NCBI RefSeq assembly: GCF_050624435.1 | Contig: NC_134546.1 | Coordinates: forward strand, 12,051,001 to 12,115,000 | Direction: 5' to 3' | Origin: Tenrec ecaudatus | Lineage: Eukaryota > Chordata > Mammalia > Afrosoricida > Tenrecidae | Length of the DNA stretch: 64,000 bases | Part shown: piece after piece, positions 35,990 to 47,370 of the stretch | Layout: every line of letters starts with the position of its first letter | How positions within the stretch are numbered: position 1 is the stretch's first letter | The notes under the pieces: model-generated | Databases searched by the model: none | What the model was told of the DNA's origin: nothing | The model's input: only the letters and a program-made list of their open reading frames with translations | Translations under genes and position numbers: made by a program

Positions 35990-36840
35990 TGCTTGGAAAA
36001 GAGGGGGGCCTCACTCTTAAGAGGTGCATTCATGAGGAATTTGCGGTAATATGCATATCCTCCGTTTGGCACAAAGGAAAAGAAACTAATGCTTGCAAAA
36101 GTGAGATAAAGGATATGCCAGAGCTTTGTAAGATGCTCAACTCTTATTTAAACGCAAGCCTAGCATTCCTATCACTTTAAAAAAGAGATGACAAATCCCG
36201 TCATTTGTGACTTCCTCTTCATTGGGATAGAGCGTTCATTTATGCAACTTGAATGTACTGGGCGCTCCATAGCATGGAAAGGCATTCCTCTGACCGACCG
36301 AGTTCCATTTCTGAACCAATCTTTATGTTGAATTTGTAAGAAGGTAGGAACAATTACGTACCGTTTGTATCTAAGATAACAGTTTGTCAAAGGGTTGCCT
36401 TACATGATGTATGGTGCACCTTTCTGTGCACGAGCACATTACAGAAATCCTTCTAGATGCAATGAAAACATCTTTAATAGAGCACTATACTCATGTAGCA
36501 CCTGTTTGTTATTATGAACCATTGCATCTACCTGGAGTTTTTAATATAATAGGCGTCATAAGGTTTGGGACCGATGGAAAAGAGAACAGAAAATGTAAAA
36601 AATAAGGACAACTTTAAAATGGGTCAAAAATTGAGATAGATTGATAAAGTGTTAAATTTTAACTGGATGGCATCTGGCATTATTTGCTTCCCAATAAGGC
36701 ACTCTGCAGGATAGTCAGGCCATTCACATCCCTGCTCTATGTTCAGAGGGAATTCACCGGAGGCGCCATCCATGTGTGCTTCCCCTTCACTGTTTTTTAC
36801 CTTTCAAACTTTTGAATGGGTCAAAAACAATTTAATCGAA
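35990..36840. other. AT-rich unexplained block
   Basis: No repeat, ORF of note or exon. It lacks the SINE/L1 signatures that fill its surroundings, so it could be unique, possibly constrained, non-coding DNA. That is only an inference from the absence of repeats. Confidence 0.3.
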
Positions 36841-36843
36841 CTA

Positions 36844-36959
36844 CCGTATATACTTGAGGATAAGCCGACCCGAATATCAACCGAGGCACCTAGTTTTACC
36901 ACAAAAACTGCATAGAAAATGTGCTGAAAATACTCAGCTTATACATGAGTATATATGGG
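36844..36959 (+). mobile_element. Palindromic miniature DNA element (MITE-like), copy 1
   Basis: A 116-bp element with degenerate terminal inverted repeats: left 'ccgtatatacttgaggataa', right 'cagcttatacatgagtatat'. It matches the element at 40493-40605 in reverse orientation. The left flank is TA; the right flank is TG, which may be a decayed TA. It does not code. Confidence 0.75.
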
Positions 36960-37056
36960 TGTATTTATACTAAAATCATCTCTACAATACTCTCTGATAA
37001 TAAGGCTATTCCCACCCCTCGACTATGGTCAGAGGGGCCATTTGCCTTTTTAATAG

Positions 37057-37218
37057 GGAACCCAAACCCACTGCCACCGAGTAGATTCTGACCCACAGTC
37101 ACCCTATGCAGCATTTCAGTGGCCTAAAAGGACAGCCTCATCTTTTATCCTAAGGAGCAGCTGGTGGATTTGAACTGAAGACCTTGAGGTTAACAGCACC
37201 ACCTGTACCCACTATATG
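37057..37218 (-). mobile_element. AfroSINE-like element, antisense
   Basis: 'ccactgccaccgagtagatt' and 'ctgacccacagtcaccctat', then 'ctaaggagcagctggtggat', ending near 'cacctgtacccactat'. The middle is degraded. Confidence 0.75.
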
Positions 37219-38121
37219 GTTTTGAGGGAGGGAGGCAGAGAGAGAGATCATGAAATATAAGATAAGCTTTTAAATGTCAAAAAGTATGTGTCTGGCAGGA
37301 GAAAGGGCTATGTGAGAAAATGAACCTCCTAACATTCAGAGTTGAGTGTGTGTGGTTGTGAAGGAAGAGTGTCCCCATATCATTGTCCAGAGCTTGGTTG
37401 TCTGGCCAGGAAATGCTCATCATCAGGACCTATGTTGCTGCTTCCCTTTCTGTTCCATTCATCACATTGTCTGTGCTGTCTACGTACATTTTGGCATTTG
37501 GTAATATTCTGCTTAGTACTTGGGTCCTCTGTTTCCCAGCTCCGATGATCTCTAATGGCTCTAGCTACATGTACAGATTCACTAATAAAACCGTAAATTA
37601 TTTGGGTGAGGGGAGTGTCTCCCACATCGACTCTCTTCTTGATTCTAAGTCACAACAAAAGTAGTCCCAGACTTACGACACATTGGAATTATGACAAATT
37701 GCACTTTCGACCGTCTTTTTCCTGGCATTAGTAATATGTATTAAACAAAATGTTACAGCATGTAAATTCAAGTGCAATATATTCAATCCCTGAAAATAAA
37801 GATCAGATTTCTAAAGATATTGATTATAAAAGACACTAATCATGACAACTTAAAAAAAAAGCACCTGACTTGTGTCAGAACTGATTTGAGGCTTGAGAGC
37901 ATAGACCATGTTGTAAACTGGGACTAGCCATGTAATTTGCTGTGAAACTTCTGAATTGATCATTAGAGATCTTTTTTCTGAGGATGTCTGTTTTAGAAAA
38001 TGAAAAAAATGAAGCAGTAACATAAGGTATAACTGGACGTAATTATCACTCCACGTTCACGTGTTTCCTGTCAGCATTTTCCCAACTACCTGCGTGTTTA
38101 GATATATCCCCTTAAAGCAGT
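37219..38121. other. No gene recognised
   Basis: AT-rich with no named repeat. Short frames only. Confidence 0.35.
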
Positions 38122-38675
38122 TGAGCACATATTTTTTTTTGTTTTAAATGTTTTATTAGGGGCTCATACAACTCTTATCACAGTCCATACATATACATAC
38201 GTCAATTGTATAAAGCACATCCATACATTCCCCGCCCCAATCATTCTCAAAGCATTTGCTCTCCACTTAAGCCCTTTGCATCAGGTCCTCTTTTTTTTTC
38301 CCCTCCCTCCCCGCTCCCCCCTCCCTCATGTGCCCTTTGTAATTTATACATCGTTATTTTGTCATATCTTGCTCTATCTGGAGTCTCCCTTCCCCCCCTT
38401 CTCTGCCGTCCCTCTCCCAGGGGGGAGGTCACATGTGGATCCCTGTAATCAGTTCCCCCTTTCCAACCCACTCACCCTCCACTCTCCCAGCATCGCCCCT
38501 CACACCCTTGGTCCTGAAGGTATCATCCACCCTGGATTCCCTGTGCCTCCAGCCCTCATATGTACCAGTGTACAACCTCTGCCCTATCCAGCCCTGCAAG
38601 GTAGAATTCAGATCATGGTAGTTGGGGGGAGGAAGCATCCAGGATCTGGGGGAAAGCTGTGAGCACATATTTTTT
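38122..38675 (-). mobile_element. 5'-truncated L1 3' end with 16-bp TSD
   Basis: Insert 38138-38659 runs from a T-rich start followed by 'atgttttattaggggctcat' to 'catccaggatctgggggaaa'. TGAGCACATATTTTTT flanks it at 38122-38137 and 38660-38675. It is about 520 bp and looks young because it stays close to the 8729 insert. Confidence 0.93.
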
Positions 38676-39184
38676 ATATAATTAGGTGATCTACGTTTTC
38701 CTTCGACAACAACAGTATCATGACATTGCTGCAGTTTCTAGAAAGTCTTAATATTAAGATGCTAAATAAAAATCTTTGAGACCTTCATAGTCCTACCCAC
38801 TCAATATAAGCATGCACACCAGGTGCTCCAGGACAGAGAGCACTCGGCGTCTTACCTCCCTCACTGGATGGAGGCCTGAGTAGTGGTTTCTTCCAGACAT
38901 TCAATGTGTTACTCATGCAGTTACTCATGCAGTGCTTCAATATGACTACTGTGCTCACTGTGTTGAGGAAAAAAAAAACCTTTGACGTTATTGGGTACAA
39001 TGCTACCTCTTTCTTTTACATGGTGGCGAGATAGTCTGTTCAATGGAAGTTTTTTTCTTTAATTAAATGCTGTTTCTACGGGTGGCTAGTTAAACCATTT
39101 CCTTGGTTTTGCTTTGATAAAGATGCTGTGTTGAACATCTCAGCACACAAGGATACATAGAAAAGGACTTCCGTACAGTGATAT
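38676..39184. other. No gene recognised
   Basis: AT-rich sequence between the L1 tail and the RTE block. Confidence 0.35.
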
Positions 39185-39828
39185 GGTTGTCAGGTGTCAT
39201 GAAGGTGATTCTGACTCATGGCAACGGCACGTGTGACGGAAGGACACACTGCCTGGCTCGGCCCCCTTCTCATACTCGTGCTGTTTGAGGCCGTGATGGT
39301 AATCACGTGCCAGTCAGCTCCATCGGGGTCGTCCTCTTTTTTTTTTTTTTTTTTTGGCTGAGCTTGTATTTTATGAAGCATGATGCCCTTTTCCAAGGGC
39401 TGATCTCTCCCACTAACATGTCCAAAGTACCGAGTATAGAAGACAGTAACGACCACCATGGTAAAGAGGTATCTGACTTATGCCAGACAGACTTATGACA
39501 GTTCCTCAATTGGAACTTAGGAACTTATGGATGTTCCTCGATTCTAAGGAGCAGGCTGGCTGTACTTCTTCCAAGACAGACTTGTTTGTTTTTCTGACCG
39601 CCCATGGTACTTTCAATATTCTTCGCCAGCACCATAAGTCCAACTTATTGATGGCTGGGGCCAGGTGCACTTTAGTTCTCAAAGTGACATCCTTGTTCGT
39701 CAACACGTTAAAGAGGTCTTGGCAGTACCTAAATGCAATACATAGTTTGACTCCTTGACGGCTGGTTCCTGGAAAATTGATTGTGGATCCAAGCAACATG
39801 CAATCTTTGCCAACTTCGGTCTTTATTT

Positions 39829-40335
39829 GCTGTTGTGGCAGTTATAAACTTTCATGTCAACTTGATAAATAGATTGTAAATGTGGAGTCTAGCCCATCAA
39901 TCAGGTCACAGCCTGATTGATACCTCATTGAGGGCATGGCCTTCTCATGAGGATTCTGGGAGGTTTCCTCTCTTCCTTCCTGGAGGTGGGACATACTCTC
40001 TGGTTCACCTTCCTCTTGACAAGCCATATGGAGTCATGCTGATGGCAACCAGAACCCTGCAGGTGCTTCCACTGCCACTGGATCCACAGGACTTTCCACC
40101 CACTGGCCTGTGATCTTCCTGTATTCGGCATCATTGTATGTGCTGCGTGAGTCTGAAGAGGAATTTATGAACTAGTACTGGACATATGGGCTAATATTGG
40201 ACTTATGGACTTCTTCTGGACTGGGCCAGGCTGTTTTCTTACTACGCAATTGCTCTTTGATCTAAAGCTCTTTCCTATACTTATATAAGTATGTATGGAT
40301 TTGTTTCTCTAGTCAACCAGGACTAACACAGCTGT
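39829..40335 (+). mobile_element. Solo LTR with perfect 5-bp TSD
   Basis: The LTR (39834-40330, 497 bp) begins TGTGGCAGTT and ends GACTAACACA, so it has TG...CA termini. GCTGT flanks both sides (39829-39833 and 40331-40335). 5-bp TSDs and these ends fit class III ERVL-MaLR LTRs; the terminal phrases resemble MLT1. There is no gag, pol or env. Confidence 0.92.
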
Positions 40336-40490
40336 AACATAATCTATTGGTTCTGTTGTGAAAATTTTAGTTTCTATACAAGGCGTTGAATCCACACTAA
40401 AGGTTACAATCCCTGATCTTTACCAGCAAATGCTTCAAGTCCTCTTCACTTCCGTGAGCGAGAGTGTGTCATCTGCACATCGCACATTGC

Positions 40491-40607
40491 TACCGTATAT
40501 GCTTGTGGATAAGCTGGGGTTTTCAGCACATTTTTAATGCAGTGTTTGTGGTAAAATTAGGTGCCTTGGTTGACATTCAGGTCGGCTTATACTTGAGTAC
40601 ATAGGTA
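40491..40607 (-). mobile_element. MITE-like element with TA target duplication, copy 2
   Basis: 113 bp (40493-40605), inverted relative to copy 1, with TA on both sides. Removing it and one TA restores a continuous RTE reading. TA duplication and terminal inverted repeats suggest a Tc1/mariner-type non-autonomous element. Confidence 0.8.
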
Positions 40608-41274
40608 ATAAGCCAGTTCTGATGCCGAGTTCTTCAATAGTCCAGCTGCTCAGATTATTTGCTCAGTTTGCAGATTAAATAAGTATGGCAAAAGGATAAA
40701 ACCCTGATACATAAAGCCATGCAGTATTCCCTTGCTTTGTTCACACAACTGCCTCTTGGTCTGTGTATAGGTTCCTTATGAGTAGATGAAGGGTTTTGGA
40801 ATTCACGTTCTTCTCAAGGCTGCCTATTGTTTGTTATGATCCACAGAGGCTTTTGCATAGTCAATAAAACAAAAGTAAACATCCTCTGGTATCCTCTACT
40901 TTGTGCCAAGAGGCATCTGACATCAGCAGTGATACCTCTTGCGCTACATCCCCTCCTGAATCCAGCTTGAATTTCTGGCAGCCCCCTGTTGATGGACTGC
41001 TGTAACTGTTGCTGAATCATCTCCAGCAAAAGTTCACTTGCCTGTGATATTAGTGATATTGTTTGATAATTTCCACATTCTCTGGGGCCACCAAATATGG
41101 ATCTCTTCCAGTCAACTCTCTCCTAGATTTCTCGACACAGTCAGTGAATGCTTCCAGTGTTTCTTCAGTGTATTAAAGCACTTCAACTGGTATTCCATCA
41201 ATTTCTGGAGCCTTGTTTCACCAATGCCTTCAGTGAGGCTTGTACTTCTTCTTCCAGTTTAACTCATTCTTGAT

Positions 41275-41650
41275 CATCTAAGATGATTTATATATTTATT
41301 AAACAACAATATCAAAATGTGAACCTAGTTCTATACCATTTAGAAGGCAGTGTTTCCATCTCTTTAATCCTTCCCTGTAGAATTCTGCACGCTTCAATTT
41401 CCATCTTCTCACAATGGCAATTTGGGACTCCTAAATGTTCTTTGAGTTTGGGGATTAAAAGTCTGAAGGGGTAAGATCAGGGCTCTAGGGTGGATGGGAT
41501 GAGATTTTTCAATGAAATTTTGACAGGATTGCCCTGGCTACCCTGAAAGAATGAGCAAGTGCATTGATGTGATGGTATGATGGAAAAAAAAAAGGTTTTT
41601 GGTTGAAAATTTACTGTCCTTTTTCTCACTGATGTAGTTTTAAATTTTAT
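41275..41650 (-). pseudogene. Mariner-like transposase C-terminal relic
   Basis: On the minus strand near 41530-41420 the translation reads HPP, a stop, then SPDLTPSDF, followed by PKLKEHL. This matches the 'HPPYSPDLxPxDFxLFPKLK' signature around the third catalytic Asp of mariner transposases (cut-and-paste at TA). An upstream HINALAH-like stretch may be the decayed DNAPAH motif. Stops and frame changes make it non-functional. The inverted repeats were not found. Confidence 0.65.
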
Positions 41651-41726
41651 TAAAATTTATTGATAATAAGTTCGTGATTGCCCTGTTCCCCTTGAGAAAA
41701 TCAATCACGACTAAGCCTTTGAAATA

Positions 41727-42726
41727 TGTGGCAGTTACATAATCTCCTGTCAACTTGAGCAAAGGGATGGAGTCTATCTAGCCTATAAATCAGGTCATAG
41801 CCAATCATGCCTCTATGTGGGCATGACCTCCTGGAGGATTCTGGAGACTGCCGTTTTCCTCCCTGGAGGTGGTTTCCTGCTGTTGAGACACTCAGACCTG
41901 GAGGAGACATGTGGAGACCCGTACTAGCATTGAAATACTTCCATTACCACTGGACCCACAAGCCCTTCTACCCACTGGCTTGTGATCTTCCTGCATTCTG
42001 CATCATTGCATTTGCTGCATGAGTCTAAAGAGGAATTTATGGACTAATATTAGACATATGAGCTAATATTGGTGTGTTTGGGTATACAAGAGAAACAAAT
42101 CCATAGAGACTTATGTGTATAAAGAGAATTTTATATAAAGGGTAATTGTACATTAAGAAAGTATGCCAACACAGTCCAGTCCAAGTCCATGAATAAGTCT
42201 GACATTAGCCCATATGTCTGATACCGATGTATAAAGTCCTCTTCAGACTCGTGAAACACATGCAATGATGCCAAATGCTGGACGTTCATAGGCCAATGGG
42301 TAGAAAATCTGGATCCAGTGATGGTGTAAGCATCTCAGTGCTATCAGGGGTCTCCACGTGACTTCTCCAACTAAGGGCGCGAGCGTACTTCCATGTGTCT
42401 TGTCAGTAGAGTGTCTTTCAGGGAGTGAATAGAGCCATCTCTTGCCTCCAAGGAGGACAAAAATCAGATTTCCCAGAATTCTCAGGAGAAGGCCATGCCC
42501 ACACAGAGGCCTCATTGGCTATATCCTGATTGACAGACTAGACTCCACCCCTTCACTCTTAATCCTCTCAAGTCCCAAATTGACACCAGATGATGTAACT
42601 ATTACAACTGGACTTAAGGACTTTATCTGGACTAGGCTGGGATGTTTTCTCGACGTCCAATTGCTCTTTCTTATACACATATGAGTGTCGATGAATTTGT
42701 TTCTCTAGTTAACCCAGACTAACACA
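41727..42726 (+). mobile_element. Solo LTR interrupted by a second LTR
   Basis: The outer LTR occupies 41727-42072 and 42612-42726 in + orientation, from TGTGGCAGTTACATAATC to CAGACTAACACA. Its middle is split by an inverted LTR of the same family. No matching 5-bp TSD was found at the outer edges (AAATA / GCATG). Confidence 0.88.
42068..42611 (-). mobile_element. Nested inverted LTR, 5-bp TSD
   Basis: 534 bp at 42073-42606, from 'tgtgtttgggtatacaagag' to 'gatgatgtaactattaca'. Flanks ATTGG (42068-42072) and ACTGG (42607-42611) differ by one base and form the TSD. The outer LTR reads through ('gctaatattgg' then 'acttaagg') when the insert and one copy are removed. Confidence 0.9.
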
Positions 42727-42866
42727 GCATGCCTCAAAGCAGTCTCTACAGCCTTCTGAACTGATCTCTCTGTCTTGGATTGAAGCCACTCTTTTGACTG
42801 AACTTTAAAAAGAAAAGGCACCCTAATTAGATTGAAAGAATTTCTAGTGGCATATGTTTTGGGTTG

Positions 42867-43391
42867 TGTTGTAGTTACATAATCTGTTGTCAATTTGAGA
42901 CTTAAGAGTGAAGGGGCAGAGTTTAGCCTGTCAATCAGGTCACAGATTGATGGCCTCATTTGGAGGCGCTAAGGAGATAAATAGCTCGCTGGAGGCAGGA
43001 CACAGGACACGCACTCACTCCCTGAGAGACATTACTGATGATGAGTCTGATGGAGCTACACTGATGCGGCCAGAGCCCTGGAGCTGAAGGGTCACATGGA
43101 GACCCACATTAGTACTGAGATGCTTACACCGTGGCTGGATCCACAAAACTTTCCACCCACTGACCTGTGATCTCCTGGCATTTGACATCATTACATGCAT
43201 TTTGTGAGTTTGAAGAGGACTTTATAGATTGATATCGGGCATGTGGGTTAATATTGGATTTATGGACTTGATCTGGACTGGGCTGGGATGTTTTTCTCAA
43301 TATTTAATTGCTCTTGTATATAAAACCCTGTATATAAAGACACATATAAGTGTCTATGAATTCGTTTCTCTAGTCAGCCCAGACTAACACA
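42867..43391 (+). mobile_element. Solo LTR, MaLR-like
   Basis: Begins TGTTGTAGTTACATAATC, ends CAGACTAACACA. Flanks GGTTG (42862-42866) and GGCTG (43392-43396) are a 5-bp TSD with one mismatch. A TATATAAA-type promoter-like box lies near 43315-43340. Confidence 0.9.
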
Positions 43392-43392
43392 G

Positions 43393-43515
43393 GCTGCAAA
43401 CTGTAAGGTTAGCCATTGGAACGTATCTGTTTTCTCTGAGGGAGAAAGAGGTTTCTGTTCCTGTCAAGGTTTACAGTCTCAGAAACCCACGGGGGCAGTT
43501 CTCCTCTGTGTTATA
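43393..43515 (+). mobile_element. AfroSINE-like fragment
   Basis: 'gctgcaaactgtaaggttag' (degraded), 'agggagaaagaggtttctgt' and 'tacagtctcagaaacccacg' followed by 'ggggcagttctc'. The tail is missing. Confidence 0.75.
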
Positions 43516-43689
43516 TTTTAACCGATCACAGCAACCAGGGATATTAAAAAAAGTTTAATAAGCTAAGACATGCATATTACTGAACTTGCCTACAGCCATC
43601 CACTTATCACAGAGACATGCTTAAACCTATGTTTAGAATCAACCTGTGCCTGTATGAACTGGGACCACCAATAGAGTTTGGTCTCTAGG

Positions 43690-44150
43690 AATTTGCCTTT
43701 TTGTTTTTTTTTTCATATAAACATCATCTGACATCTGCCCTTTTGTGACTGACTTGTTTCACTCAGCATAATGGCTTCAAATTCTACCCATCTCATAGCG
43801 TATATCAAGTCTGCATTTCTCACAATTTGAAATATTGAATATGAGATTTTTATCATTTTCATGTCATTTACAGTTACGTGTTTATTGTCCCCTTGTATTA
43901 TCTTATATACTGTTTGCATACTCTTCACACTTTCTATTTATAGATTGCTTTTGAATTGATATGTTATGTAGCTTTAGGTAGTAAGGAAATAAGCTGCTTG
44001 CCATGTGTGTTGAAATACGTTTTCAAATTTCTTATTTGTCTTTGATCTTGTTTATGATGTTTTCTTTTTAACTTCCAGTACTTTAAAGTGTTCATATTAA
44101 ATTATTTTTCATTAAAAATTTCATACTAAGAAGAGTCCAATTTGTTCAAA
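43690..44150 (-). mobile_element. Old L1 ORF2 end / 3' UTR, antisense
   Basis: 'gtgactgacttgtttcactc' with 'agcataatggcttcaaattc' is the reverse of the L1 ORF2 end (SEVSQ region, compare 10185-10215). The part to about 44100 has old L1 phrases such as 'tttgtctttgatcttgttta'. Confidence 0.7.
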
Positions 44151-44955
44151 GATAACCTAAACAATGTACTTACCTTTCCCACTAGTAGTTGAAAAATAGT
44201 TTCATGTTAAAGTCATGTCTTTTCATGTTGAGATTGAAGTGTGGGACTCCAGTTCAAGATGCTTTTTCACACACCCCAGCTCTTTGCCCTTAAACCGTTT
44301 ATTATATGAGCTATCTTATTTAAAATGCCACCTCTCTCTGATACTGAATTCTTATATGCATGCCGGTCTCCTCTGAACTTTGTGTTCTGTTCCACGGGGC
44401 TGTCTAGACCGGCATTTCCCTCATGGCATTGTAATGATTATAACTTCATCGTATCTTTTCATCACTGGGAAGTCTAGGTACCCTTAATTTTTTCCTCCCT
44501 TGGTTGTTTCCTCAGGGACAGGTTTCCCGATGACTAAGGAATCATTTTGTGAAGTTTCTACCCTCCTAACACAATAGACCAGTAAAGCCCTGATTGGGAT
44601 TGTCATTGGCACCACACTGACTTCATTAGAGACTAAAAAAGGAGAATGTACATCTCTAGTCTACCGGGACTTCCTTTCTAAGAACACAATTTTTGTTGGC
44701 ATTTATTTAAGCCTAAAGTTATGGTTTTCAGTAGAAGCAAATTGCCTTTCTGCAGGCACTATCAATGCCTGGGTCTAGCACAATTTATGTTACTGCACGA
44801 GCCCCCGGTGGGCGAATAATCAGATCCTCTCGCACCCTTTCTAGATTAAACAATTGTGGGGAACATCCTCGCGCCCTTTCTCTGGGAGCACAGTTGAGTG
44901 ATTTCCTGACATTTTGTTTCCAGAAATGGATCAAAGAATCTGGCCTGTTGAGGGC
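44151..44955. other. No gene recognised
   Basis: May include more decayed L1 at its left. The segment 44750-44950 looks unique but has no exon support. Confidence 0.35.
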
Positions 44956-44959
44956 GCTT

Positions 44960-45145
44960 GGCAGCCCTGGTAGCACAGAGGTTACATTAGGTGACTGCTA
45001 ATCCTGAAGCTTGGCGGTTCGATCCCACCAGCCACTCCATGGGAGAAAGATGTTCCTGCGTGGTGGCCCCCTTGGGGGCAGTTCTCTGCAGCTAGGCGGC
45101 CGTGACTCAGAATTCCACGCCATGGTAGTGGGTTTGGGTAGCTAT
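44960..45145 (+). mobile_element. AfroSINE-like element, full length
   Basis: 'cagccctggtagcacagagg', 'tggcggttcgatcccaccag', 'ttgggggcagttctctgcag', tail 'tggtagtgggtttgggta'. The box-B-like stretch is well kept. Confidence 0.9.
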
Positions 45146-47205
45146 TTAGGAACTACTGTTTCGAAAGGCTTAAACAGTTTCCTCTTCTACTGGCAGTATG
45201 CGAGTACCTGCCAGGCTGACGCCTCACCAGCATCTGAGTTAGCATAAATGCAGCCCTTGCTAAATTGATGTGACCGGGTCCAATAGTAGAAAGGTGGACA
45301 TCCACCTGAGCATTCAGCCTTCCTTTAGCTGCGTGCTGTTTCCCCAGTCTACTCAAGGGGGCAGTGTTCACACTTCACTAAGATCAGGGACCTGCAGTTT
45401 AGCAAATTGTTGGGTCTCTTGGAAAGTTCATTTTTGCACTCTGCCGCCGTAAAGCTTCCTTGTGTGCGCGCACACACACACCCCTGAGATCCTGCCATCT
45501 TTGGGCAGTCACCTGAGTCAGGAGTGGGTCTACTGAGAGAGGGCTTCCAAATTCCATGCCCCAGATAGATCTTTGGGGGCAGCAGGCTTCTTCCTGTTTT
45601 CCAGCTGAAAATGCCCTGTGGACTCCCCACACTCTGAACTCAGGCCCGCTGTTTGTCTGTGGTAAGCAGAGGCCACGCGGACTACAGAAGCTGGAGGGTG
45701 GGGGAGGGCACCCAGGCAGTGCTTCTGCAGTGCCTGTCTGCCCGCGAAGGGTGCTCGCCTGGGCGCTGAGGCAGCATTTGTGTGTGCAGCATGGGAATCG
45801 GAAGTGGGGCTGTGTCATTGTTGGGTGCTGCCAGGGCCCTGGCAAGAGGTACTTGAGAAATCGGATTATTATGCTTTGTTGTGTGAATGGGCCTTTATAG
45901 GCCCTAAGTCTTTCATATAGTGAAGGGGTAAGCGCCCGGAAGGCCAAAGTTACTATTTTGGGCCAGGCTTACTTGTAAAACTGGATCATTTTTATTGTGA
46001 AGCTGTTTTCAGTTAGAGGAGTACATAAAACCCTTTGAAAGACAGAATTTCAATTTTGTGGTCGCCGTCTTAGACGGTTGAGATGTTAAAACCATTGTGT
46101 GTGGGTGCCTGTGAGTTTTGGGGGGCTTGTTTTAAAGCTTAGAACCAAACAGTGAAAATTGTACTCCTGAACCAGGACCCCTCCTGGTCACCGAATGACA
46201 AAGCCTTAGTGTGTGGGTGGGGGTAGGGGGGCTGATGAAACATGCCCCCTTGCCTCTGCCCAGTAGTTATTTTTTAACAGTTTCTCTTTGGCTTTGGGGT
46301 TTGTTTCTCAGTGGCTGCAGGATGGGAGGAATGTGAGGCGACAGTAGAGAGGACACCGGTGAGGTGGGCTCTCCTGGGGTTATACAGTGTCCAAGGGCTG
46401 GGTGTTCTATATACATGGGAATTTGGGGGGGGGTGCTGACAAGTGTTGGTAAGCTCCCCCCTGTAGGCTTACACTGAGGACAGACAGACTGGGTGCTTGC
46501 CTAGCACAGTGGGATATGGGTGGGTTCCCTGGGAGTCTGGCTACTCTACTTGAAAGTTCTCACCAGGCAAATGGCCTCGATCCTGGGCAGCTTACCTCCC
46601 TAGTCTCTGATGTGCGCATGTGGCTGGGGTCTGATAAGACTTTGAACTGCTGGAGCAGGTGGACGGACCTCACCCTGCCTGCCCCAGGATGGATGCATGC
46701 ACGGGGTGGGGGTGGTCTCAAGCTGACTGCCAGCACCCACCCTGTCATGGATTCACTTGCTTCTAGCTGTCTGTTTGGTTCTGCAGGAGGTGACTCTTGA
46801 GATTTGGAGGCAGCCTCTTTGGGGATTCCGAGGGCTGACCCCTCAATTCCTAGGGCACGTTTTTCAGGCTTTCGTACTTTCAGAGCTCAGTGTTGGGACT
46901 GTCATCTCCTTTCCTCTGATCTTTTTTGCCACCTGCCCTCCTGTTTCTGCATATGTGAGCCTGGAGGACATCTGTCAGTGACATGGGTTTCCACGATTTG
47001 TGTCCCCTTTCTCTGCATAACTCCCAGGCTCTTGGACTTTATTAGGTGGACATTCATCTTTGTTTCCCAATCTTTCTCCTGGGTGTAACCTCAGCCCCCT
47101 GCCTCGGCTCTCCCTTATTGCATCTCACCTGCTCCTGGAAGCCGTCAGACACTGACGGGCATCAAATGGTTTGGAGTTCATATCTTTCTTTGGGTATTTA
47201 TGTCT
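45146..47205. other. No gene recognised; repeat-poor
   Basis: G-rich runs occur near 46220 and 46425. Antisense frames (45349-45630, 45399-45947) overlap each other and have no family. A short CA run lies at about 45470. Confidence 0.35.
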
Positions 47206-47211
47206 ATGTTT

Positions 47212-47370
47212 CGGAGCCCTGGTGGCACGTAGTGGTTACGCATTGGGCTGCGGAACCCCCCAGCAAGCTGAAATCCTGCTCAGCAGGAGAAAGATGAGGC
47301 TTTCTACTCCTATGAGAACCAGAGTCTCTGACCCCCAAGGGGTAGGTCTATTCCATCTTCTAGGGTTCCT
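47212..47370 (+). mobile_element. AfroSINE-like element
   Basis: 'tcggagccctggtggcacgt', 'ggttacgcattgggctgcgg', 'agaaagatgaggctttctac' and 'ccagagtctctgacccccaa'; the tail is truncated. Confidence 0.85.

Larger units (their letters stand above)
39185..41262 (-). mobile_element. RTE/BovB-like LINE, split by LTR and MITE
   Basis: Read on the minus strand, 41262-40336 gives the reverse transcriptase (IQAGFRRG, ITADVRCLLAQS, then a FIDYAKA-like stretch near 40860). 39828-39185 gives the C-terminal part (LDLWCWRRILKVPWAVRKTN near 39600, YFGHV near 39410) and the non-coding tail. These motifs fit the BovB clade of RTE LINEs, known in ruminants, squamates and afrotherians and attributed to horizontal transfer. 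Endonuclease and 5' end are missing. Frames are broken. A T-run at 39337-39354 (A-run on the coding strand) interrupts the C-terminal region. An LTR (39834-40330) and a small DNA element (40493-40605) were inserted later. Confidence 0.85.

Noticed and set aside
39834-43391. A provirus spanning several LTRs
   Set aside because: Intervening DNA is RTE LINE, mariner relic and other LTRs. No gag, pol or env was found, and each LTR has its own TSD or none.
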